DNA from: Tannerellaceae bacterium
GTDB lineage: Bacteria > Bacteroidota > Bacteroidia > Bacteroidales > Tannerellaceae
Reading direction: 5' to 3'
DNA: 15,497 bases
Assembly: GCA_031273385.1 (NCBI GenBank)
Contig: JAISRY010000204.1
Span: forward strand, 1-15,497
In this document: positions 6,673 through 14,137 of the stretch, piece after piece
How the letters are laid out: each line of letters starts with the position of its first letter
Numbering within the stretch: position 1 is the first letter of the stretch
The notes under the pieces: model-generated
What the model saw: the letters and a program-made list of their open reading frames with translations, nothing else
Told to the model about the DNA's origin: nothing
Databases searched by the model: none
Program-made: the position numbers and the translations under genes

Positions 6673-7928
6673 TGAATACCCTGTCGTACATAGTGATAGC
6701 GCTGGCCTTCTCCGCCTTTTTCTCGGGGATGGAGGCCGCTTTCCTTTCATCCAACAAGCTGCGCCACGAGCTGGATAAAAAGACGCGGAGCTTTTCCAGT
6801 AAGATACTGGATATCTTCTACCGCCATCCGAACCGCTTTATCTCGACCATGCTGGCGGGCAACACGATCGCCCTGGTCGTTTACGGCCTGCTGATGGCCA
6901 TCATCCTGAAGCCTTATATCGCCTGCGTGGCCGGCAGTGAGGCGTTGATTATACTTGTCCAGTCGGTTATTTCGACGATCCTGATCCTGTTTGCCGCCGA
7001 GTTTATCCCTAAAACGATCTTTAAGCTCCATTCTCATTTTTCGCTGAACCTGTTCGCCATCCCCCTGTTCCTCTCCTATATTATCCTGTACCCGGTATCG
7101 AAATTCTCGACGTTGCTTTCCGGCGGTATCCTGCGGATCATCGGGGTGAAAAACCTGAAAAGCGCCTCCGAACGGACATTGGGCAAGGTCGACCTGGATT
7201 TCTTTATCCAGCAAAGCATGGAAGACAGGCCACAGAAATCGGATATGGAGACGGAGGTGAAGATTTTCCAGAACGCCCTGGATTTCTCCAATGTCCGTTT
7301 GCGCGACTGCATCGTCCCCCGTACCGAAATTGTGGCCTGCGACAAAAATACCGGCATGGAAGCGCTGAAGTCCAGGTTTATAGAGACCGGCCTTTCGAAG
7401 ATACTGGTGTTTAAGGAAAGCATCGACGACATTATCGGGTATATCCACTCGTCGGAACTGTTCAAAAACCCCGGAGACTGGACGCAGGCGATCAAGCCCG
7501 TCTCCATCGTCCCCGAAACGATGGCGGCCAACAAACTGATGAAACTCCTAATGCAGGAGAAGAAGAGCATGGCGGTCGTCGTCGACGAGTTCGGGGGGAC
7601 GGCCGGTATCGTCACGCTGGAAGACCTGGTGGAGGAGATCTTCGGGGAGATAGAGGACGAACACGATACGAAATCGCACATCGCCCGGAAAGTGGCTGAA
7701 AACGAATACCTTTTATCCGGACGCCTTGAGATAGATATCCTGAACGACACGTTCGGCCTTAGCCTGCCCGAATCGGACGACTACGTAACGGTCGCCGGAT
7801 ATATCCTGCATTTCTATCAGAAGTTCCCGAAGCTGAACGAAACGGTCGCCATCGACCGTTATACGTTCAAAATCATAAAGGTAACCGCCACAAAGATCGA
7901 GCTGGTACGTATGACGGTGGGGAATTAA
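6672..7928 (+). CDS. CNNM/CorC-family membrane protein (hemolysin-type, DUF21 and CBS domains)
   Basis: An inner-membrane protein of 418 residues. The DUF21 (CNNM) membrane domain spans about 1-160 with hydrophobic segments at roughly 4-18, 58-79, 92-110 and 124-143, and the early small-residue motif FSGMEAAFLSSNK. A CBS pair covers about 212-325, starting with DCIVPRTEI and ending with DEFGGTAGIVTLEDLVEEIF (305-324), the hallmark of the family. A CorC_HlyC domain completes the C terminus from about 340. Relatives include CorC/MpfA, linked to magnesium export or resistance, and GldE of gliding bacteria; the substrate here is not certain. The ATG at 6672 is preferred over GTG 6669 because it gives a TGATG junction with lptC. 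It appears to be the last gene of the operon. Confidence 0.88.
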   Translation: MNTLSYIVIALAFSAFFSGMEAAFLSSNKLRHELDKKTRSFSSKILDIFYRHPNRFISTMLAGNTIALVVYGLLMAIILKPYIACVAGSEALIILVQSVISTILILFAAEFIPKTIFKLHSHFSLNLFAIPLFLSYIILYPVSKFSTLLSGGILRIIGVKNLKSASERTLGKVDLDFFIQQSMEDRPQKSDMETEVKIFQNALDFSNVRLRDCIVPRTEIVACDKNTGMEALKSRFIETGLSKILVFKESIDDIIGYIHSSELFKNPGDWTQAIKPVSIVPETMAANKLMKLLMQEKKSMAVVVDEFGGTAGIVTLEDLVEEIFGEIEDEHDTKSHIARKVAENEYLLSGRLEIDILNDTFGLSLPESDDYVTVAGYILHFYQKFPKLNETVAIDRYTFKIIKVTATKIELVRMTVGN

Positions 7929-7981
7929 GCCACCCGTTCGTACAAATTTCAGGCAGGCTGTAAATAAAAAGCAATAGAAAA

Positions 7982-8012
7982 TATGCGTTAAATCCTTTTT
8001 TTCGTATCTTCG
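7982..8012 (+). promoter_or_regulatory. promoter of ppiD
   Basis: TATG at 7982-7985 (3 of 4 against TTTG), a 19-bp spacer, and TATCTTCG at 8005-8012 (7 of 8 against TAnnTTTG). Transcription would start near 8018, leaving a leader of about 40 AT-rich bases before the ATG at 8058. The 129-bp gap to the previous gene supports a separate transcription unit. Confidence 0.5.
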
Positions 8013-8057
8013 TGCCCTTAAACTGTAAATATAAACTTTTAAACATACATAAGACAA

Positions 8058-10187
8058 ATGGCTACGCTTGAAAAGATCAGGAACAAAGCAGGATTGCTGG
8101 TAATCGTTGTTGGTTTAGCTTTGTTCGCTTTTATTATTGGAGACTTTCTAAATTCAGGTTCTACTTTTTTCAGACAATCGCAGGAGAAAATAGCTGAAGT
8201 CGATGGGGAATCAATCACTATTCAGGACTATCAGGAACGCATAGACGAAATGACGGAGGTCTATAAAATGCAGTCCGGGTCGAACAATCTTCCTGAAGAA
8301 TACGCCGCTCAGATGCGCCAGTCCGTTTTTGACGGGATGGTACAGGATATTATCCTGAGTGAAGCGTTGTATAAACTGGGCATGACGGTGGGAGCCGAAG
8401 AGCTGTTCGATATGGTACAGGGCGAAAATATCTCCCCGATCATTCAACAAATGCCCATGTTCAACAATCCGGAAACAGGGGCGTTCGATAAAACGGCGCT
8501 ATTGAACTTTCTGAAAACGATTGACGACGACAACATCGGCAACTATTCCCCCGAGCAGCAGGCACAGCTTCTTCAGGCCAAAAACTTCTGGCTATTCTGG
8601 GAAAAGAACATCAAACGCCAACGTATGGAACAGAAATACACGACGTTGCTTGGCAAGGCGCTGGCCGTAAACGTACTGGACGCAAAAGCCTCTTTTAGCG
8701 AGACGGAAGAAAGTGCGGACATCGTTTATGCCATGCAATCCTACTCTTCCATCCCCGATTCTACGATCAACGTAAGCAAACAGGAGATCGAGCAGCTGTA
8801 CAAGCAACGGAAAGAGCTGTACAAACAAAAAGAGGGCAAGGTGATCAAATACATTGCCGTGGATATCCGCCCCAGCAAGGAGGATTACGATAAAGCCGCC
8901 GCAGAGGTGGAAAGCATACGCGAAGAGCTGGCTACGGCGGAGCGGATTGCCGACGTGGTGAATGAAAATTCGGAAATACCCTACATAGACGCTTTCTTCT
9001 CGGAGAATGCGCTGGATCCGGAGATGAAACAGTTTGTAACGACAGCCTCCGTAGGAGACATCTACGGCCCGGCGTTCGAGAACGACAAATACAGGATATT
9101 CCGGTTGATAGACAAGGCCGTTGCCCCCGACTCGGTAAAGGTTAGCCATATCATGCTGGCGAATAACGGGAAAGAGGTGGCGTTGGCCGACAGTTTAATG
9201 GCCGTATTGAAAGCGGGAGGCGACTTTGCCCAATTGGCGCAGGAGTTTTCGACCGACCAGTCCGCCCAGAACGGCGGCGAACTTGGCTGGTTTACCGAAG
9301 TGGCCGCTTTGAGGGGGCTGAATGAAGAATTTAAGCATCTGATATTCTCTACGCCCCTGAATCAGGTGGTACAGTTGAAAAGCACATACGGCACACACCT
9401 GGTGAAAGTAACCGAAAGAACGGCAAACATACCCAAATACAAAATAGCGGATATTGATATCACCGTTACGCCAAGTTCGAAAACATACAGCAATATCTAT
9501 AACGAACTGAATCAATACATCACAAAGAATCAGGATATTGCCAAAATGGATGAGACGGCGAAAGAGGCCGGTTATAATGTGGTGAGCAACATTACGGTTA
9601 CGGCTTCCGACCAGACGGTGGGCAACATCAAAAACTCACGCCAGATTATCCGTTGGGCGTTCCAGAACAGCGGAGGAAAAATCTCCGATATCTTCGAGTG
9701 TGACGACAAGTTTGTCGTAGCGGCCGTTCAGGGGACGTTGAAAGAGGGATACCGTTCGTTGGCTTCTGTCGAGGCGGCATTGAAATCGGAACTGATCGCA
9801 CGGAAGAAAGGCGAACAGATCGCCCGCGACCTGAAAGCCAAGAACCTGGCCTCTTTGCAGGCATACGCCGAAGCGATGGGTTCGCAGGTCGATTCGGTCA
9901 AATTCATCAACTTTGCCACACGCCGTATTACGGGGATCGGGGCAGAGCCGAAATTGAATGCGATGATCTCTTTAGCGCAGCCCGGCCGGTTGAGCGAACC
10001 CGTTAGCGGAACGAACGGCGTATATGTATTCGAAGTCATCCATAAAGAAAAAGAGGCGAAAGAATACAACGAAGCCGAACAAATCAAAACGCTGGAAGCC
10101 TCCAACGCCTATCGTTACGGCTATCAAGCGATCCAGTCATTGACAAACCAGGCAAAGATTGTCGATAACCGTATCCGCTTCTATTAA
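8058..10187 (+). CDS. ppiD: Membrane-anchored periplasmic peptidyl-prolyl isomerase and chaperone (PpiD/SurA type)
   Basis: A 709-residue protein that helps fold outer-membrane and periplasmic proteins by proline isomerisation and chaperoning. The N terminus has a single transmembrane helix (about 11-31, GLLVIVVGLALFAFIIGDF) with a short basic cytoplasmic end, which fits PpiD rather than soluble SurA. A SurA-like helical N domain spans about 45-215. A parvulin domain lies at about 358-453: VSHIMLA at 362-368, FAQLAQEFSTD at 390-400, GGELGWF at 406-412 and GTHLVKV at 445-451. A second parvulin-like segment without these motifs may lie at about 455-560. The length is near the 620-720 range seen for PpiD in Bacteroidetes. 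The gene has its own promoter and is followed by a strong terminator, so it is likely monocistronic. Confidence 0.9.
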   Translation: MATLEKIRNKAGLLVIVVGLALFAFIIGDFLNSGSTFFRQSQEKIAEVDGESITIQDYQERIDEMTEVYKMQSGSNNLPEEYAAQMRQSVFDGMVQDIILSEALYKLGMTVGAEELFDMVQGENISPIIQQMPMFNNPETGAFDKTALLNFLKTIDDDNIGNYSPEQQAQLLQAKNFWLFWEKNIKRQRMEQKYTTLLGKALAVNVLDAKASFSETEESADIVYAMQSYSSIPDSTINVSKQEIEQLYKQRKELYKQKEGKVIKYIAVDIRPSKEDYDKAAAEVESIREELATAERIADVVNENSEIPYIDAFFSENALDPEMKQFVTTASVGDIYGPAFENDKYRIFRLIDKAVAPDSVKVSHIMLANNGKEVALADSLMAVLKAGGDFAQLAQEFSTDQSAQNGGELGWFTEVAALRGLNEEFKHLIFSTPLNQVVQLKSTYGTHLVKVTERTANIPKYKIADIDITVTPSSKTYSNIYNELNQYITKNQDIAKMDETAKEAGYNVVSNITVTASDQTVGNIKNSRQIIRWAFQNSGGKISDIFECDDKFVVAAVQGTLKEGYRSLASVEAALKSELIARKKGEQIARDLKAKNLASLQAYAEAMGSQVDSVKFINFATRRITGIGAEPKLNAMISLAQPGRLSEPVSGTNGVYVFEVIHKEKEAKEYNEAEQIKTLEASNAYRYGYQAIQSLTNQAKIVDNRIRFY

Positions 10188-10233
10188 GCAAGAAGCAAGT
10201 TAACGTATATACAGGCGCCTCTCTGAGGTGTGC

Positions 10234-10274
10234 AAAAGGGCAAAAATCCTCATCTGGGATTTTTGCCCTTTTTT
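10234..10274 (+). terminator. intrinsic terminator of ppiD
   Basis: Perfect 16-bp arms at 10234-10249 and 10257-10272 (AAAAGGGCAAAAATCC and its complement) enclose a 7-nt loop, with T residues continuing to 10274. The hairpin lies 47 bp after the ppiD stop. The left arm starts with A residues, so it could work in both directions. Confidence 0.9.
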
Positions 10275-10303
10275 GCATCAAATTAATTGTCGTAGTGGCT
10301 AAG

Positions 10304-10468
10304 GAATACGAAATAAATAACCTATAACGGTATAAAGGTCTTAGAGCATTAACCAGAGGGCAACGCCCTGTCATGTTCGGAAGAAGTATCAACGGCTCTC
10401 AACTCTCAATTCTCAACTCTGACTGGCCGTTGGCCTTTATACCGTTATAGGTTATTTATTTCGTATTC
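10304..10468. mobile_element. 165-bp element with 35-bp terminal inverted repeats (MITE-like)
   Basis: Arms 10304-10338 and 10434-10468 are exact reverse complements over 35 bp. TAAG occurs just outside both ends (10300-10303 and 10470-10473), which could be a target duplication or a decayed arm extension. Inside are a hairpin AGGGC-AAC-GCCCT (10357-10369), a 7-bp inverted pair CAACGGC/GCCGTTG (10390-10396 and 10426-10432) and, between those, four 7-bp units of the CTCTCAA type (10396-10423). There is no gene. The structure fits a non-autonomous mobile element or a REP-like composite; no transposase is in the window. Confidence 0.7.
10396..10423. repeat. 7-bp tandem repeat, four units
   Basis: Units CTCTCAA, CTCTCAA, TTCTCAA and CTCTGAC follow each other without gaps. 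The pyrimidine-rich array sits in the loop of the CAACGGC/GCCGTTG inverted pair inside the 165-bp element. Slippage could change its copy number. Confidence 0.75.
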
Positions 10469-10486
10469 TTAAGCCCGGAGGGCTGA

Positions 10487-10647
10487 ATTTTCATAACCGC
10501 AGGTCAACGACCTGCGAGCAGGCAATCACACTAATCACTGCCTGAAAGGCAGGACTGTCTTATATCCTAAAAAGATTGTCCTGCCTTTCAGGCAGTGTTC
10601 GTGTGGTTGCCATCTTCCGCAGGTCGTTGACCTGCGGTTATGAAAAT
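10487..10647. repeat. 161-bp nested palindrome
   Basis: Outer arms 10487-10516 and 10618-10647 match perfectly over 30 bp. Inner arms 10536-10555 and 10578-10597 match perfectly over 20 bp. Between them 10519-10535 and 10598-10611 are imperfect complements, and the centre is a 22-nt AT-rich loop (10556-10577). Each arm is itself a palindrome: CGCAGGTC-AAC-GACCTGCG (10498-10516) with its inverse (10618-10636), and CTGCCT-GAA-AGGCAG (10538-10552) with its inverse (10581-10595). Flanking hairpins AGCCC-GGA-GGGCT (10472-10484) and ATGCCC-TTC-GGGCAT (10649-10663) are placed symmetrically. It resembles REP/BIME-like repeats; no gene is present. Confidence 0.85.
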
Positions 10648-10709
10648 CATGCCCTTCGGGCATCACTGCGACAATTTGAATTGAAAATCGACCCTGGAAA
10701 GTCAACCTA

Positions 10710-10729
10710 TTGCTTATTGCAGTAAGCAA
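10710..10729. promoter_or_regulatory. 7-bp inverted repeat over the ATPase promoter (possible operator)
   Basis: TTGCTTA at 10710-10716 and TAAGCAA at 10723-10729 are perfect complements with a 6-nt centre. The repeat covers the -33 element of the ATPase promoter, where a bound protein would block transcription. This is a candidate only: no regulator gene is nearby. Confidence 0.35.
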
Positions 10730-10745
10730 AAAATGCGTAACTTTG
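10716..10745 (+). promoter_or_regulatory. promoter of the DUF4143-type ATPase
   Basis: ATTG at 10716-10719, an 18-bp spacer and TAACTTTG at 10738-10745, a perfect TAnnTTTG. Transcription should begin near 10751, only about 13 bases before the ATG at 10764, so the leader is very short. This placement rules out any start codon upstream of 10764. Confidence 0.6.
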
Positions 10746-10763
10746 TATACTGTAATACACAAA

Positions 10764-11966
10764 ATGGAAGATATGGATGCTTTGTTTGAAAAATCGTATC
10801 GCCGGACTGAAAGCGTTTCGCTGAATTTCGTGAGGAGTATAATGAGTGATATTCAGTGGGACAACCGTTTGATTGGTATTCGCGGAGCGCGGGGCGTAGG
10901 TAAGACGACTTTGCTGTTGCAATATATGAAGCGATTTCTGCCCCGGGATGCATCGGCTTTGTATGTAAGCCTGGATAACATCTGGTTTTCGGAACACCGG
11001 CTGGTTGAGTTGATTGACGGCTTTGTTAAAAAAGGGGGGAAATATCTTTTTGCGGATGAAGTACACAAATACCCGAACTGGTCGCAGGAGTTGAAAAATG
11101 CGTATGATGATTATCCTGAACTGAAGATTGTTTTTACGGGTTCGTCGTTGCTCGAAATTCTGAATGCCCGCGCCGATTTGAGCCGGCGCGCCGTGGTCTA
11201 TCAGATGCAGGGCTTGTCGTTCAGGGAATATCTGAATATGAGTTTGTCCGAAAACTTTCCTGTTTATTCCTTGCAGGATATACTGGAAAATCAGCGGGAT
11301 ATTTCAAGTGAGATACTGAAACGGATAAAACCCCTGCAATATTTCAGCCGCTATCTCGAAAGCGGTTATTATCCTTTCTCGTTCGAGATGAAAGAGTTGT
11401 ATTACGGTCAACTGGAAGAGGTTATCAACCTGATTCTCGAAATAGAATTACCCTTGCTCAGGGGCGTTGAGATGGCGTACATCGGCAAGTTGAAACAGTT
11501 GTTGCTGATTATTGCCGAGTCGGCCCCTTTCACGCCCAATGTGCAAAAGTTGAGTGAGCATATCGGCATCAACCGCACGACGCTGGTCTCGTATCTGCAT
11601 TACTTGCAGGAAACGCACCTGACAAAACATTTGTACAAAGATACTTCAGGCATGAGCAAGCTGCAAAAGCCCGACAAGATTTTTCTCGAAAATACCAATC
11701 TGGCATACGTGCTGGCTGCCGGCCGCGCCAATATCGGCAATTTGCGTGAAAGTTTCTTTTTCAATCAATTGGATTACCGGTACAGGACGGAGTATTCCGA
11801 AAAAGGCGATTTCCTGATTGACAGGAAATACACGTTCGAAATAGGAGGGAAAAGCAAAAACAACCGCCAGATCTATTCGCTTGATCATGCGTATATCGCT
11901 GCCGATGATATTGAATATGGACTTGAGAATAAAATCCCCTTGTGGATGTTCGGTTTCCTGTATTGA
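10764..11966 (+). CDS. Stand-alone AAA+ family ATPase with DUF4143-like C terminus
   Basis: A 400-residue ATPase (COG1373-like) of unknown function. Walker A is GARGVGKTT (41-49) and Walker B is YLFADE (94-99), followed by the sensor-like FTGSSLLE (124-131) and the RRAVVYQMQGLSFREYL stretch (141-157) typical of this family. Residues about 254-282 (FTPNVQKLSEHIGINRTTLV onward) look like a winged helix. The C terminus contains GDF...FEIGGKSK with Asp349, Glu359 and Lys363, an arrangement resembling the D-ExK pattern of PD-(D/E)xK nucleases; that likeness is inference. No partner gene is present. It has its own promoter and terminator, sits between core genes directly after a repeat cluster, and reads visibly more AT-rich than its neighbours, all consistent with an acquired cargo gene. 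ATG 10773 is an alternative start. Confidence 0.85.
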   Translation: MEDMDALFEKSYRRTESVSLNFVRSIMSDIQWDNRLIGIRGARGVGKTTLLLQYMKRFLPRDASALYVSLDNIWFSEHRLVELIDGFVKKGGKYLFADEVHKYPNWSQELKNAYDDYPELKIVFTGSSLLEILNARADLSRRAVVYQMQGLSFREYLNMSLSENFPVYSLQDILENQRDISSEILKRIKPLQYFSRYLESGYYPFSFEMKELYYGQLEEVINLILEIELPLLRGVEMAYIGKLKQLLLIIAESAPFTPNVQKLSEHIGINRTTLVSYLHYLQETHLTKHLYKDTSGMSKLQKPDKIFLENTNLAYVLAAGRANIGNLRESFFFNQLDYRYRTEYSEKGDFLIDRKYTFEIGGKSKNNRQIYSLDHAYIAADDIEYGLENKIPLWMFGFLY

Positions 11967-11967
11967 A

Positions 11968-12017
11968 ATAAAAAAAGCTGCCGTACTTTTACCCAAAAGT
12001 ACGGCAGCTTTTTTTAT
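11968..12017. terminator. bidirectional intrinsic terminator with 23-bp stem
   Basis: Arms 11968-11990 and 11995-12017 are perfect complements around the loop ACCC. The core GCTGCCGTAC is flanked by seven A on the left and seven T on the right, so it can stop transcription in either direction. It begins two bases after the ATPase stop codon. Its right end contains the first bases of the rlmN promoter. Confidence 0.95.
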
Positions 12018-12022
12018 CTTTG
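12015..12022 (+). promoter_or_regulatory. -7 element of the rlmN operon promoter
   Basis: TATCTTTG is a perfect TAnnTTTG; its first three bases belong to the right arm of the terminator. No good TTTG lies at the expected -33 position (11992-11995 is CCCA); TTTT at 11987-11990 is the nearest. Transcription would start near 12028, about 22 bases before the rlmN ATG. Confidence 0.5.
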
Positions 12023-12049
12023 TGGCGTAAAAGACAGCCCCTTATATAA

Positions 12050-13078
12050 ATGAGTAAAAAAAAGCGATTATTAGGCATGACATTGGATGAACTGGGAAAA
12101 GTGGCATCCGGTACGGGACTTCCCGTCTATGCGTCCAAACAGTTGGCCGATTGGCTATACAAAAAGAGAGTGACTTCCATCAACGAGATGACCAACATTG
12201 CGGCAGCCAAACGCCTTGCCCTGGAAAAAGAGTTTGAGGTAGGCGCCGCATCGCCGGTGGAATCCGTCAAGTCGGAAGACGGGACGACAAAGTATCTTTA
12301 CCCCGTCGCCTCCGGCTCTTTCGTCGAGACGGTCTACATACCGGCGGACGACAGGGCGACGGTGTGCGTCTCTTCGCAGGTCGGCTGCAAGATGAGTTGT
12401 ATTTTCTGTATGACGGGGAAGCAGGGTTTTACCGCCGACCTCACGGCCAACGAGATGCTGAACCAGATACAGTCGCTCCCCGAATCCGCATCGCTGACCA
12501 ATATCGTCTTTATGGGGATGGGTGAGCCGTTGGACAATACGGACGAACTGCTTAAGGTACTCGACATACTGACGTCGCCCTACGGGTACAACTGGAGCCC
12601 GAAGCGGATCACCGTCTCTACCATCGGCGCCAAGGGGTTGAAGCGTTTCCTTGACGAAAGTACCTGTCACCTGGCCGTCAGCCTGCACTCGCCCTATCCT
12701 GCCGAACGCCTTTCGATTATGCCTGCCGAAAAGGCTTTCCCGATACATAAAACCATCGCCATGGTCAAAGAGTACGATTTCAGCCATCAGCGGCGGGTAT
12801 CTTTTGAATACATCGTTTTCAAGGGATTGAACGATACGATACGCCATGCCATCGACCTGGCTGACCTGTTGAGGGGGATACCTTGCCGCGTCAACCTGAT
12901 CCGCTATCATACCGTGCCGGATATTCCGCTGGAAAGTGCGGATATGAAAAGGATGGAGACGTTCCGCGACGTATTGAATACGCGGGGTACGGTGTGTACG
13001 ATCCGGACGTCGCGGGGAGAAGATATTTTTGCCGCATGTGGCATGTTGTCCACGAAAAAAGATATATTTGTGCATTAA
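12050..13078 (+). CDS. rlmN: Dual-specificity rRNA/tRNA adenine-C2 methyltransferase RlmN
   Basis: RlmN is a cytoplasmic radical-SAM enzyme that methylates C2 of A2503 in 23S rRNA and of A37 in some tRNAs. The 342-residue length fits the family. The iron-sulfur motif CKMSCIFC has cysteines 113, 117 and 120. The two mechanistic cysteines are visible: Cys106 in VCVSSQVGC and Cys330 in GEDIFAACGML, the latter the methyl carrier by comparison with Escherichia coli. MGMGEP at 155-160 is the SAM-binding GGEP-type motif, and the SLHSP stretch near 211 is also conserved. All key residues are present, so the enzyme should be active; a Cfr resistance enzyme is not indicated because the context and sequence match housekeeping RlmN. 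It is the first gene of an operon with DUF4837 and pdxA. Confidence 0.95.
   Translation: MSKKKRLLGMTLDELGKVASGTGLPVYASKQLADWLYKKRVTSINEMTNIAAAKRLALEKEFEVGAASPVESVKSEDGTTKYLYPVASGSFVETVYIPADDRATVCVSSQVGCKMSCIFCMTGKQGFTADLTANEMLNQIQSLPESASLTNIVFMGMGEPLDNTDELLKVLDILTSPYGYNWSPKRITVSTIGAKGLKRFLDESTCHLAVSLHSPYPAERLSIMPAEKAFPIHKTIAMVKEYDFSHQRRVSFEYIVFKGLNDTIRHAIDLADLLRGIPCRVNLIRYHTVPDIPLESADMKRMETFRDVLNTRGTVCTIRTSRGEDIFAACGMLSTKKDIFVH
13063..13070 (+). promoter_or_regulatory. possible -7 element before the DUF4837 gene
   Basis: TATATTTG inside the 3' end of rlmN matches TAnnTTTG perfectly and would start transcription near 13076, about 15 bases before the next ATG. No TTTG lies at the -33 position, so it may be chance in AT-rich codons. 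Confidence 0.25.
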
Positions 13079-13090
13079 TAAGAAACAGAC

Positions 13091-14137
13091 ATGAAAACAC
13101 ATCACTTGATTATCGGCCTACTACTACTCTTCGTCATATCGTTGAGTTCGTGTGATTTCAGCGCTACGCTGGTGAAAGCGACCGGCGTCCCTTACGAGAT
13201 CGTCGTCGTTATGGATAAAGCCAATTGGGAACAGGAGGCGGGAGCTGCCGTCAAGGGTGAATTGCAATCCCCCATACCCGGACTGCCCCAGATCGAGCCG
13301 GCTTTTAAGATCACATACGTCACCCCCGACCAGTTTAACGGCTTACTGACTTATGTGAAAAACATTCTGCTTGTCAACGTCAACAACACCAGGTTTACGA
13401 AGACCTCCGTCTCTTACGAGAGAGACCGTTGGGCGCAGGGGCAGGTGGTCGCCACCCTGAATACGCCGGACGGGGAAAGCCTCGCCGAATTTATGGATGC
13501 GAATCAAAACAGCCTGACCGGATTCTTCACCGGTATAGAGATGAAACGCACGGGGGCTTTACTGGAAAAGACGTACAGCACCACGGTGATGGATAACGCG
13601 AAGAACCTGTTCGACGTCATGCTGAACGCCCCGACCGACATGGTATACAACCGTATAGATAAAGATTTCTTCTGGGCGTCGAACAATGCGATATCCGGGC
13701 GGACGGACATGATTATCTATTCGTTTCCTTACAGGGATGCCGATACGTTCACCCAGGAATACCTGGTCGCCAAGCGTGATTCGGTGTTGAAAGCCAACCT
13801 GCCCGGAGCGTTTCCCAACTCCTATATGACGACCGAAACCAGGGGCTTAACCTATACGCCGATCACCGTGCGCGGCAAATATTGCGGCGTATTGCGGGGA
13901 CTGTGGAAGATGGTCGGCGATATGATGGGCGGGCCTTTCGTCAGCCATTTCCGCCTGGACGAAGAATACCGGCGGGTGGTTGTGGTAGAGGGCTTTGTCT
14001 ATGCGCCGGAAGTGGATAAGCGGAACTATATCCGCAGGATTGAAGCGGCGTTGTATACGTTGCGCCTGCCGGGGGAATTTGACCAACCGGCAGTTGAAAG
14101 CGCAGCATCATCTTCGGTCGAAAAAGTAAATGAATAA
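13091..14137 (+). CDS. DUF4837 family lipoprotein
   Basis: A 348-residue lipoprotein with a signal sequence (basic start, hydrophobic core 7-17) and lipobox SLSSC, Cys21 being the likely lipidated residue. The Asp at 22 just after it is the classical inner-membrane retention residue of Escherichia coli, but Bacteroidetes sorting rules differ. The remainder matches what I recall of the DUF4837 family of Bacteroidetes: GVPYEIVVVMDKANWE near 32-47, SGRTDMIIYSFPYRD near 205-219 and the GLTYTPITVRGKYCGVLRGLW stretch near 255-275. The biochemical role is unknown. It follows rlmN by 12 bp and overlaps pdxA by 8 bp, so it is co-transcribed and may be translationally coupled to pdxA. Confidence 0.82.
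   Translation: MKTHHLIIGLLLLFVISLSSCDFSATLVKATGVPYEIVVVMDKANWEQEAGAAVKGELQSPIPGLPQIEPAFKITYVTPDQFNGLLTYVKNILLVNVNNTRFTKTSVSYERDRWAQGQVVATLNTPDGESLAEFMDANQNSLTGFFTGIEMKRTGALLEKTYSTTVMDNAKNLFDVMLNAPTDMVYNRIDKDFFWASNNAISGRTDMIIYSFPYRDADTFTQEYLVAKRDSVLKANLPGAFPNSYMTTETRGLTYTPITVRGKYCGVLRGLWKMVGDMMGGPFVSHFRLDEEYRRVVVVEGFVYAPEVDKRNYIRRIEAALYTLRLPGEFDQPAVESAASSSVEKVNE

Noticed and set aside
10710..10763. Upstream TTG start for the ATPase
   Set aside because: A good promoter with a perfect TAACTTTG at 10738-10745 lies inside this stretch, so it would not be in the message.
10188..10763. Small RNA or protein gene in the repeat region
   Set aside because: No promoter and terminator pair frames a separate transcript and the frames present are broken or formed from palindromes; a hairpin RNA remains possible but unsupported.
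13024..13031. TATTTTTG as another -7 element inside rlmN
   Set aside because: There is no -33 match, and T-rich codons produce this pattern by chance.
12155..13105. 316-residue minus-strand frame opposite rlmN
   Set aside because: It is antisense to a gene with all catalytic residues in place and is rich in His, Arg and Gln as expected for a shadow frame.
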